A DNA stretch of 8,572 nt. Source: an uncultured Oscillospiraceae bacterium (GTDB taxonomy: Bacteria > Bacillota > Clostridia > Oscillospirales > Acutalibacteraceae). Under the pieces are notes generated by a model. That model saw only the letters and a program-made list of their open reading frames with translations. It was not told the origin of the DNA and ran no database searches. Shown here one piece after another: positions 1 to 4,901 of this stretch. Position 1 is the stretch's first letter. Every line of letters begins with the position of its first letter. Made by a program: the position numbers and the translations under genes. The DNA lies in NCBI GenBank assembly GCA_900548305.1, contig URJZ01000040.1:1-8572 (forward strand), in the 5' to 3' direction.

Positions 1-9
1 TTTACTTTC

Positions 10-38
10 TTGACATGGATATAGTTAGATGATATAAT
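10..38 (+). promoter_or_regulatory. Sigma-A promoter of the tRNA-Leu gene
   Basis: A perfect -35 box TTGACA (10-15) and a perfect -10 box TATAAT (33-38) are separated by exactly 17 bases. Transcription should start near 45, about 20 bases before the mature tRNA 5' end. Full consensus boxes are typical of strongly expressed stable RNA genes in Firmicutes. This argues that the tRNA is a live host gene, not a fragment carried by the prophage. Confidence 0.9.
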
Positions 39-65
39 AGCTAGCGTTGATAAAAAATCATATAT

Positions 66-149
66 GCGGCAGTGCTGGAATTGGCAGACAGGCACGTTTG
101 AGGGGCGTGTGTCTTTGACGTATGGGTTCAAGTCCCATTTGCCGCACCA
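66..149 (+). tRNA. tRNA-Leu, anticodon GAG
   Basis: The sequence folds as a class II tRNA. The acceptor stem GCGGCAG (66-72) pairs with TTGCCGC (139-145), followed by discriminator A and an encoded CCA (147-149). The D stem is CTG/CAG. The anticodon stem CACGT/GCGTG encloses the loop TTGAGGG, giving anticodon GAG, which reads CUC and CUU leucine codons. A long variable arm (TGTC/GACG) identifies the Leu/Ser/Tyr class, and the T arm carries GGTTCAAGTCC. All stems are intact. The decayed prophage begins just past its 3' side, and tRNA 3' ends are common phage attachment sites, but I find no second copy of this 3' end within the window. Confidence 0.95.
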
Positions 150-156
150 ATCAATC

Positions 157-199
157 AAAAACGGCTTAACTACTAAGGTTAGGTCGTTTTTTGTTTTTA
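157..199 (+). terminator. Intrinsic terminator of the tRNA-Leu transcript
   Basis: Bases 157-170 pair with 178-191 in a stem of about 14 bp (including two G-T pairs) around a 7-base loop, followed by a T-rich run to 197. It starts eight bases after the CCA end of the tRNA. Confidence 0.85.
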
Positions 200-239
200 A
201 AAATAAAAAGTACCATACCCTAATTAGAGTATGGTACTT
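197..239 (-). terminator. Intrinsic terminator of the Ltp lipoprotein gene
   Basis: Read on the minus strand, an 11-bp perfect stem AAGTACCATAC/GTATGGTACTT (239-229 with 218-208) encloses a 10-base loop and is followed by TTTTTATTTTT-like sequence. It lies six bases beyond the lipoprotein stop and converges on the tRNA terminator, so the two units are insulated from each other. Confidence 0.88.
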
Positions 240-244
240 AAATA

Positions 245-1324
245 TTATAGTCCAACTTGATTTACACCATATACCGCTTGTTCATAAGTGTAACCTTCAA
301 ATTGTAATTGGTCTATTAGTCCTTGACGAGAGAATGCCATTATATCCAAATAGCTTTGTGCTTTTTTAGCTGCTTGCTCATTCCAATCCGCACCACAATT
401 ATCAGTTGCATACACAGATTGCTCGTAAGTATATCCTTCATACTGCAATTGTTCTATCAATCCCTTACGAGAAAATGCCATTGTATTTAAATAACTTTTC
501 GCTTTTTTCGCTGCCTGTTCGTTCCAATCAGCGCCGCAGTTATCCGCTGCATATACGGCATCATCATGAGAATATTGCTCATACTCTAACTGTTCAATTA
601 GTCCAGTATAAGAAAACGGCATTGTTTTTAAGTATCGTTTTGCTCTGTTTAAAGCGTTTTTTTGACTGGTTGTGACTGTAGGAATTTCTGCTTTAGATTC
701 AACTTTAGATGAAACACCGCTATTTATAGCAGATGTATCACTTTCAAAATTATCACTTTTTAAAGAAGCCAATATTTTTGGAAAATACTTAAGACATTCT
801 TCACGATTATCAGAAAGACTCATGTAACATATTTGCATAAATTTGTCGTTATAATTAAACGAAAAACTATCTAAATAATATTTATTATCATATTCCTCAT
901 ATTTGGCAATTCCCGATAATCGTATTCCGTCAAAATCTCCATTTTTTTGTTCTGAAATTGATAAAAGACTAAAATCTTCCATTGATGATTTTAATCCCTC
1001 TACCATTGCATCTTGAACTTCTTTATCCCCTAGACCATATATAACACCATCAGTAACTATTACAAAAACAAAATCCTGATTAATAGAAGAATAGAAATAG
1101 GTAGTATCGTTAGTATTTTCTTTTTTTCTCCAAGAAGAAGGTATTTCTACTTTTAGTCCATCAATATCATATTCTGTTGTCTCGGTTTCTATAGTAGTAG
1201 ACGATTTTGAAACAGCACTTTCTGTAGAATTTAAATCAGAAGAACTATTCTCGCCACTCCCACAACCTACAAAAACCATTGCACACATGACGGTCAATAA
1301 TAAAACACTAATTGCTTTTTTCAT
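245..1324 (-). CDS. Ltp-family surface lipoprotein, likely superinfection exclusion
   Basis: This is a 359-residue secreted lipoprotein. Residues 1-20 form a signal peptide (MKK, then a hydrophobic run) ending in a lipobox-like FVGC with lipidated Cys21. A Ser/Thr/Glu-rich linker follows (22-50). Residues about 51-190 resemble a PsbP/LpqN-like globular domain (motif IPSSW near 61), at lower confidence. Residues about 222-359 hold three copies of a 47-residue repeat with the core GADWNEQAAKKA, then YL..MAFS..GLI.QL..EGYTYEQ, which I recognise as the Ltp repeat (PF07553). In Streptococcus phage TP-J34 the family founder blocks injection of incoming phage DNA, apparently by recognising tape measure protein; the same role here is inference. 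It has its own promoter, AGGAGG ribosome site and terminator, so it can be made in the lysogen. It occupies the place where the tape measure gene is expected. Confidence 0.88.
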   Translation of the reverse strand: MKKAISVLLLTVMCAMVFVGCGSGENSSSDLNSTESAVSKSSTTIETETTEYDIDGLKVEIPSSWRKKENTNDTTYFYSSINQDFVFVIVTDGVIYGLGDKEVQDAMVEGLKSSMEDFSLLSISEQKNGDFDGIRLSGIAKYEEYDNKYYLDSFSFNYNDKFMQICYMSLSDNREECLKYFPKILASLKSDNFESDTSAINSGVSSKVESKAEIPTVTTSQKNALNRAKRYLKTMPFSYTGLIEQLEYEQYSHDDAVYAADNCGADWNEQAAKKAKSYLNTMAFSRKGLIEQLQYEGYTYEQSVYATDNCGADWNEQAAKKAQSYLDIMAFSRQGLIDQLQFEGYTYEQAVYGVNQVGL

Positions 1325-1353
1325 GTCCTTCTCCTCCTATATCAATATGGAAT

Positions 1354-1382
1354 ATTTTAGCATATTTAGAGAGATATAGCAA
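1354..1382 (-). promoter_or_regulatory. Promoter of the Ltp lipoprotein gene
   Basis: On the minus strand, TTGCTA (1382-1377) and TAAAAT (1359-1354) are spaced 17 bases apart, and the -10 box is preceded by TG at the extended -10 position (TGCTAAAAT). It sits in the 72-base gap after the Gp15 stop. It is followed by a strong AGGAGG ribosome site about 7 bases before the lipoprotein ATG at 1324. Box matches are 4/6 and 5/6. Confidence 0.6.
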
Positions 1383-1396
1383 TCTTTTGTGAGTAT

Positions 1397-1996
1397 TTAC
1401 AACAATCCTGTCAGGTCTCCGCCATGTAATAATGCCTGTTCCAGTGCGGTGGTCTTTTCTCGTTCGGTTTTTGATACCGGGATGGCATATGTTTTCTGCA
1501 TACGCCTGTAAAACTCTTTTTGCTGTGGGCTCATATCTTTTGTGATGGTCATGGAACGATAACCCATAATTTTAACGAATTGAGTTTTCTCGCTGAGAGA
1601 ATCGAACATTGCTTTGAATCGCCACCAATGCAAGTTATTCTCCTGCGTTAAATCAATTCCGTATTGTTCTAAAAATGCAGCATAAATATACGGCGCGTCA
1701 TGCTCAAAAGAATAGATTTGCGTGCGCCTATTGGTCGTCGTACCGCCTTGTGAAGCATTGTCTTTTTCGCAGTGATAAAAGTTCATAACCGCAGTAAAAG
1801 CTGCGCCTACGTCAGCAGGAATACAAGATATGTCACCATAGTACAGTAGCAGTATTTGCATGAGCTTTTCTGTGTCATCCTGTTGGCTAATCGCAGTCAT
1901 TTCCAGTTTGATTCCTGTCCGAAAATCCGCATTGATATCATACATCTTGCCGCCTACCTCGACGGCTGTCGGCAATTTATCTAGTAGGATATTCAT
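1397..1996 (-). CDS. Phage tail assembly protein, Gp15 family
   Basis: This 199-residue protein matches the Bacteriophage Gp15 family (PF06854) along its whole length. It has LPTAVEVGGKMYDINADFRT near the N-terminus, SFEHDAPYIYAAFL near residue 95, then HWWRFKAMFDSL and MGYRSM.ITKDMS in the second half. The length is normal for the family. Gp15 is normally encoded directly before the tape measure gene and is thought to act as the second tail assembly chaperone component. Its ATG overlaps the upstream stop by four bases (ATGA) with no good ribosome site of its own, so it is probably made by translational coupling. No lesion is visible. The tape measure gene expected next is absent; the lipoprotein promoter follows instead. 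Confidence 0.88.
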   Translation of the reverse strand: MNILLDKLPTAVEVGGKMYDINADFRTGIKLEMTAISQQDDTEKLMQILLLYYGDISCIPADVGAAFTAVMNFYHCEKDNASQGGTTTNRRTQIYSFEHDAPYIYAAFLEQYGIDLTQENNLHWWRFKAMFDSLSEKTQFVKIMGYRSMTITKDMSPQQKEFYRRMQKTYAIPVSKTEREKTTALEQALLHGGDLTGLL

Positions 1997-2337
1997 GCTT
2001 TTTTACGGCGTTGACTGCGGTTTCCGCTGTATTTTTCAGCCCTTTTTTGAAAGGTTTCTTCCTGCTCTGCTTTCTGTTTCATAAAAGATTCAAACGCATC
2101 CATGCATAGGGCAAGGCTGACTTTGTCACCAAATAATTTTTTGGCTGTGCCTTCTCCGAAAATATGATTGAAAAAATCAAAAATAATATGGCACATTGCT
2201 TCTATTTGCTCAATTTCATCTTGAATGGGAGCAATTTCTTTTTCGATATTCGCTACTCGTTCGCTTTCTTTTTGAATTGTTTTTAAAGTGGCAACATCTA
2301 AAACGTCACATTCTAGTTCAACGCCGTTAATAATCAT
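1993..2337 (-). CDS. Gp14-like tail assembly chaperone
   Basis: This 114-residue protein lies between the tail tube gene and Gp15, the normal place for the first tail assembly chaperone. The N-terminus MIINGVELECDVLDVATL is typical of the small phage proteins in this slot (a DUF6673-like family). The middle (residues about 22-45) is rich in Glu, Lys and Ile and looks helical. The C-terminus is very basic (SQRRKKA). A good ribosome site (AGGAGG) lies about 5 bases before the ATG. The reading frame is intact and its stop overlaps the Gp15 start. The assignment rests mostly on position and general character, not on a diagnostic motif. Confidence 0.7.
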   Translation of the reverse strand: MIINGVELECDVLDVATLKTIQKESERVANIEKEIAPIQDEIEQIEAMCHIIFDFFNHIFGEGTAKKLFGDKVSLALCMDAFESFMKQKAEQEETFQKRAEKYSGNRSQRRKKA

Positions 2338-2354
2338 GATATATCCTCCTTTTC

Positions 2355-2855
2355 TTACGCCCCTGCGCCTGCAGGAGTAAATGTTTTTGTTTCTGTGTTA
2401 AATTCTCCGTCAACAAAAGAGCCGACATTATTTAGGTTACCGGTTACTTTGACAGTTTCGCCACCTGCACCGGCAAAAGAGGCTACTTCAATAGACACAT
2501 GGAATTTTCTTGCCTTGAATGTATTTTCTTTTTCTGATACAGGGCTAAAAAGTTCTACACGCACATAGTCGGTTTCTGCTTCTGCACCTGTTTTTTGATT
2601 TCTGCCCACTTCATATAGAAACATAACAGCTTTTTCTGATGCAATTAAATCGGTATCAAATGGAAATTGCGCTTGGTAACCTTTGATAGTAGATGTTGCT
2701 GAGCGGTCATTGATGTATGTTTTTGTGTCAAGTTGAGCAGCTGGGTTTTCATCCAATGTATTAAATCCCGCACCCATCAACTCGTATGTTTCTGCTTTCA
2801 TTTCACCAACATTAAGATAGTCGGCAATTTGGTATCTTTGAACTGTTTGATTCAT
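2355..2855 (-). CDS. Major tail (tail tube) protein
   Basis: This 166-residue protein has the size and composition of the tail tube protein of non-contractile Firmicutes phages. It is rich in Thr, Ala, Gly and beta-type segments, with stretches such as GYQAQFPFDTDLIASEKAV and KVTGNLNNVGSFVDGEFN. It ends in a Gly/Ala-rich tail (TFTPAGAGA). It follows minor capsid protein 3 and precedes the chaperone pair, as in intact relatives. The ribosome site AAGGAGAG overlaps the end and stop of the upstream gene, six bases before the ATG. The frame is undamaged. Many copies assemble into the tube through which DNA passes; without a tape measure no tail of defined length could be built here. Confidence 0.85.
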   Translation of the reverse strand: MNQTVQRYQIADYLNVGEMKAETYELMGAGFNTLDENPAAQLDTKTYINDRSATSTIKGYQAQFPFDTDLIASEKAVMFLYEVGRNQKTGAEAETDYVRVELFSPVSEKENTFKARKFHVSIEVASFAGAGGETVKVTGNLNNVGSFVDGEFNTETKTFTPAGAGA

Positions 2856-2856
2856 A

Positions 2857-3285
2857 TTATCTCTCCTTATAATACGTTAATTTACATTGAATTTGGTATC
2901 GTGCTATTTTTTTAGGCTCGTCCGCTTTCAATGCATATCCTGTTGAAATTGCTTCTATTTTTTGACTTTCCATACCTTGTGGTAAGTTTGGAAGGCTACC
3001 TTTTAATGTTTGTTGCTCGAACCAATCAGAAAGCTTTTCATAAAAGTTCGAAGACAACATAGTTTGAATTGCACTTTTGTCATAGCCATCACGACTGGCA
3101 AACATAAAAAGCACCTGACGAATCGATGAGCCGTCAACATATCGTTTGACAATCGGTTCTGCCGGTACTTCTTCAATCACATATGCAATGGGGGTTTCCC
3201 ATAAAAAGTGAATGCGCACCTTTCCATCTTCATCAAGAAGCGGACAAGTACGCATATAGTCATAAATTGTATTGATGATGTTTAT
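2857..3285 (-). CDS. Minor capsid protein 3 / tail terminator-like; ATG lost?
   Basis: The product matches the Minor_capsid_3 family (PF12691): AYVIEEVPAEPIVKRYVDGS, then RQVLFMFASRDGY, FYEKLSDWFEQQT, LPNLPQGMESQKIEAI and a C-terminal RYQIQCKLTYYK. The conserved N-terminus (INIINTIYDYM) reads in frame from 3285, where a GGGAGG ribosome site lies nine bases upstream, but the codon there is ATA. The first in-frame ATG is at 3255, giving 132 residues with no ribosome site before it. I therefore give the family-length form (142 residues) and suspect that the start codon was mutated from ATG. Relatives act at the head-tail interface. Apart from the start, the frame is intact and abuts the tail tube gene. 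Confidence 0.82.
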   Translation of the reverse strand: MNIINTIYDYMRTCPLLDEDGKVRIHFLWETPIAYVIEEVPAEPIVKRYVDGSSIRQVLFMFASRDGYDKSAIQTMLSSNFYEKLSDWFEQQTLKGSLPNLPQGMESQKIEAISTGYALKADEPKKIARYQIQCKLTYYKER

Positions 3286-3607
3286 TTCGCAACACCTCCC
3301 GGAAACTTGGCAACGCTTTTCATAATGGTTTTGCCTCTGTCAATCCACCTATACGCAACCAACTGCTACAGAACCAACTGCTTACCGAATAAGCCGCCTT
3401 TATTGGTTCCCTGCGTGCCGTCCTCTTTGTTTCCATCGTAGTGTTTTTATAGAGCGGAATGTATTCCATGCACTTTGGATACACGCTAGCTGTATTTGTG
3501 AAAGGTTCTTTTTGAACAGGCTCATACAGGTCAGACATGCAACGCACTTCGCTGAAAAATAACGTTTGTGCTATATAATAAAGAATTACTGTATCTACTC
3601 CAATCAT
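3282..3607 (-). pseudogene. Minor capsid protein 2, frameshifted remnant
   Basis: Two frames together rebuild a Minor_capsid_2-like (PF11114) protein of about 105 residues. The first part runs from ATG 3607 through SDLYEPVQKEPFTNTASVY and CMEYIPLYK. One base is then missing in a short A run near 3440, and the rest reads in another frame: YDGNKEDGTQGTNKGGLFGK, then AYRWIDRGKTIMKSVAKF and GGVAK, ending at the TAA 3284-3282. GTNKGG and WIDR match the family's typical C-terminus. A second lesion is a 15-bp tandem duplication (3351-3380) that puts a TAG at 3368-3366. The uninterrupted 95-codon frame to 3320 is therefore a hybrid whose C-terminal third is out of frame. The true family N-terminus is also probably missing. 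Confidence 0.75.
3351..3380 (-). repeat. 15-bp imperfect tandem duplication
   Basis: On the minus strand CAGTTGGTTCTGTAG is followed directly by CAGTTGGTTGCGTAT (12/15 identical, first nine bases perfect). It inserts five codons, including a TAG, into the minor capsid 2 remnant; removing one unit gives FGKQLVAYRW. Confidence 0.75.
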
Positions 3608-3703
3608 GGCGAAACCCCCGCATATCTTAATGGATTCAAAAGAGGAATATGGACGGTTGCAGCATTGTCATTCATTGGCAAACCTTGCGTACTTCCTATG
3701 ATT
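3604..3703 (-). other. Displaced scaffold C-terminus and unassigned remnant frame
   Basis: After the scaffold's premature stop, a second minus-strand frame stays open to the TGA at 3606-3604, which overlaps the next ATG. It reads EIIGSTQGLP, then MNDNAATVHIPLLNP and LRYAGVSP. The first ten residues follow on naturally from the scaffold once the 14-bp duplication is removed. I do not recognise the rest. The major capsid protein and a connector gene are expected between scaffold and minor capsid 2, so a large deletion must have closed up in or near this stretch. Confidence 0.5.
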
Positions 3704-4184
3704 TCCGGTACTTTCTTACCGGCACTTTTTTATCAGATGCAAACAAATAAGGGGCATTCTTGCAAAGGGCGTCTAACTGTTCTTTTAACCCTATGATTTC
3801 GCCTGATTCTGTTGGTTTTAGCGCATCCATATCCAGCAAAACTTGTACCGCCTTGTCATTTTTGGATTTGACATCTTTTAGGGCACTTGATAACGCGTAT
3901 TCAAATGTAAGTTCTGATATGCGTTTTTCGTACTCTTGTTTTGTAATCTCATTTTCTTGCTGCAACGTGTGGATTTTTTCTTGTAATCCCTGGGCATCCA
4001 TCTGTTTGAGCATTTTCAGTTGCTTGTCGCTTTCTCTAAGTTGCTCTTCTAACCTTTTCTTTCTCTCATTCACAGCATTAAAATCTGCTCTGGAAACAAA
4101 GCCTTTTCCAATTTCATCAGAGATTTTTCTTTCCATATCGTTAGAGTATGCATCTCCTAGAATCTCTTGTAACCAATCCAACAT
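3696..4184 (-). CDS. Phage scaffold protein, Gp20 family, frameshifted C-terminus
   Basis: The ATG at 4184 gives 162 residues beginning MLDWLQEILG. It resembles phage minor structural GP20/scaffold proteins. A predicted coiled coil, dense in Lys, Glu, Gln and Leu, spans about residues 35-95. After it come the family-typical ALSSALKDVKSKNDKAVQVL and LDALCKNAPYLFASDKK. Scaffolds of this type guide capsid assembly from the inside and are normally followed by the major capsid gene, which is absent here. An imperfect 14-bp tandem duplication (3704-3731) shifts the frame so the protein ends VRKYRKS; the expected continuation VPEIIGSTQGLP lies in another frame. The ribosome site is weak. I rejected the further-upstream start at 4241, because residues MLRNIGTCRTKKYSG look like read-through of a neighbouring remnant. 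Confidence 0.75.
   Translation of the reverse strand: MLDWLQEILGDAYSNDMERKISDEIGKGFVSRADFNAVNERKKRLEEQLRESDKQLKMLKQMDAQGLQEKIHTLQQENEITKQEYEKRISELTFEYALSSALKDVKSKNDKAVQVLLDMDALKPTESGEIIGLKEQLDALCKNAPYLFASDKKVPVRKYRKS
3704..3731 (-). repeat. 14-bp imperfect tandem duplication
   Basis: Minus-strand units AAAAAAGTGCCGGT and AAGAAAGTACCGGA are adjacent (11/14 identical). Fourteen bases is not a multiple of three, so the duplication accounts for the C-terminal frameshift of the scaffold. Removing one unit restores DKKVPEIIGSTQGLP. Confidence 0.7.
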
Positions 4185-4186
4185 AT

Positions 4187-4310
4187 TTACTCTTGTTCCG
4201 CTGTACTTTTTTGTTCGGCAAGTCCCGATATTGCGGAGCAACTTTATTTTGTTTCGCGTGCAACGAATAAAATTTATATAAAAAGCCTTTTAACGCCTTG
4301 CTCAGGGCAT
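4187..4310 (-). other. Short gene-free spacer with a possible C-terminal remnant
   Basis: Between the terminator at 4311-4338 and the scaffold start there is no gene. A short minus-strand frame (4243-4187) reads SCSAISGLAEQKSTAEQE and stops three bases before the scaffold ATG, in the manner of an upstream gene end. A second frame reads YSLHAKQNKVAPQYRDLPNK. Either could be the debris of a gene that once stood here; I recognise neither. No promoter for the scaffold operon is clear. Confidence 0.3.
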
Positions 4311-4338
4311 AAAAAAACCACCCTAAAAATAAGGTGGT
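4311..4338 (-). terminator. Intrinsic terminator after the two small genes
   Basis: On the minus strand ACCACCT (4338-4332) pairs with GGGTGGT (4323-4317), with one G-T pair and an 8-base loop, followed by seven T (4317-4311). It lies 15 bases past the stop of the 82-residue gene. It separates the ART-side genes from the scaffold and tail genes, which is unusual inside a phage structural operon. Confidence 0.82.
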
Positions 4339-4353
4339 ACTGTTATATCTATA

Positions 4354-4602
4354 TTATTTTTCAAATGGAGAAATATATTTTTCAAACCTGATTCCGTTGT
4401 CACCCGGATATGGTTGATTATGCTGGATAGAGTTCTTAAAAATTTCATCTGGAATGCCATCCGGAAAAGCACTGCACCTTTTTTGATTCTGAATCAATCC
4501 TTTAAAATGTTTGCAGTCAAAACACTGAGGCACCAATCCGTAACCAGACCACCACCAACGTGGGTCACTAAATGGTTCTGGGAATCTCTTTTCTATTTTC
4601 AT
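4354..4602 (-). CDS. Small conserved Cys-containing protein, possible ART partner
   Basis: This gene encodes 82 residues, MKIEKRFPEPF onward. The ATG at 4602 is chosen because GGAG lies eight bases upstream; a TTG at 4668 overlapping the previous stop would add 22 unlike residues. The body carries a pattern I recall from uncharacterised small phage and bacterial proteins: CFDCKHF (Cys27, Cys30, His32), KRCSAFPDGIPDEI (Cys43), an H..PYPGDNGI stretch (His61) and a final IRFEKY. The Cys/His set could bind a metal, which is inference. It is intact, follows the 78-residue gene, and is closed off by a terminator. Its position downstream of a MuF-type ART toxin remnant makes an immunity or accessory role plausible but untested. 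Confidence 0.75.
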   Translation of the reverse strand: MKIEKRFPEPFSDPRWWWSGYGLVPQCFDCKHFKGLIQNQKRCSAFPDGIPDEIFKNSIQHNQPYPGDNGIRFEKYISPFEK

Positions 4603-4664
4603 CACAGTTTCTCCATAATATAAACTTTGACATTGTTTTCTATTCATACATTCATGACTTTGAA

Positions 4665-4901
4665 TCAATTAAGATTATGGCATTTTTTAAACGCTTCCAA
4701 TTCTTGCTTTGTCATTCCAAACATAGCACAAAAATCTTCCTCAGTCATGGGTGGTGTACCATCATCAACGAATGAGTATCCGCCTTCACTCATTCTTGCC
4801 CTAAACTTATCATGGTCAGATAAATCTCTATACCTAATATTTTGTTCTGAACGAGGCATTTGTAAAAATTCTTCAAAGGTTAATTTTTTGTCATCACTCA
4901 T
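4665..4901 (-). CDS. Small acidic protein, candidate immunity gene of dead ART
   Basis: This gene encodes 78 residues with a strong ribosome site (GGAGG, seven bases before the ATG). The ATG overlaps the last codon of the broken ART reading frame (ATGA), so the two were once translationally coupled. The protein is net acidic (about 16 Asp/Glu against 11 Lys/Arg). It has a helical N-terminus (LTFEEFLQMPRSEQ), a central RYRDLSDHDKFRARMS, and a C-terminal helix-like TEEDFCAMFGMTKQELEAF. I do not recognise a named family, although LSDHDKF-type small proteins occur beside phage head genes. In MuF-type polymorphic toxins the immunity gene normally follows the toxin directly, which is the basis for this suggestion. 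The frame is intact although its partner is riddled with lesions. Confidence 0.72.
   Translation of the reverse strand: MSDDKKLTFEEFLQMPRSEQNIRYRDLSDHDKFRARMSEGGYSFVDDGTPPMTEEDFCAMFGMTKQELEAFKKCHNLN

Noticed and set aside
64..369. A 101-codon plus-strand frame
   Set aside because: It starts inside the tRNA gene and runs through two terminators and the antisense of the lipoprotein.
245..700. Repeated DNA at the end of the lipoprotein gene considered as a CRISPR-like or satellite array
   Set aside because: The 141-bp period is in frame and encodes three diverged 47-residue Ltp repeats; conservation is at the protein level.
1993..2010. Programmed -1 frameshift between the Gp14-like and Gp15 genes at the A-run
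   Set aside because: The run of six A is not in the phase needed for a canonical X XXY YYZ slip, and Gp15 has its own ATG in a four-base overlap, so coupling is the simpler explanation.
3320..3607. The uninterrupted 95-codon frame taken as a complete gene
   Set aside because: Its last third is out of frame; the family-like C-terminus (GTNKGG, WIDRGK) lies in another frame, so it is called as a pseudogene.
3760..4281. A 173-codon open frame on the plus strand, Ser/Phe/Cys rich
   Set aside because: It is the antisense shadow of the scaffold coiled coil; its composition mirrors Glu/Lys/Gln codons and it has no ribosome site or recognisable motif.
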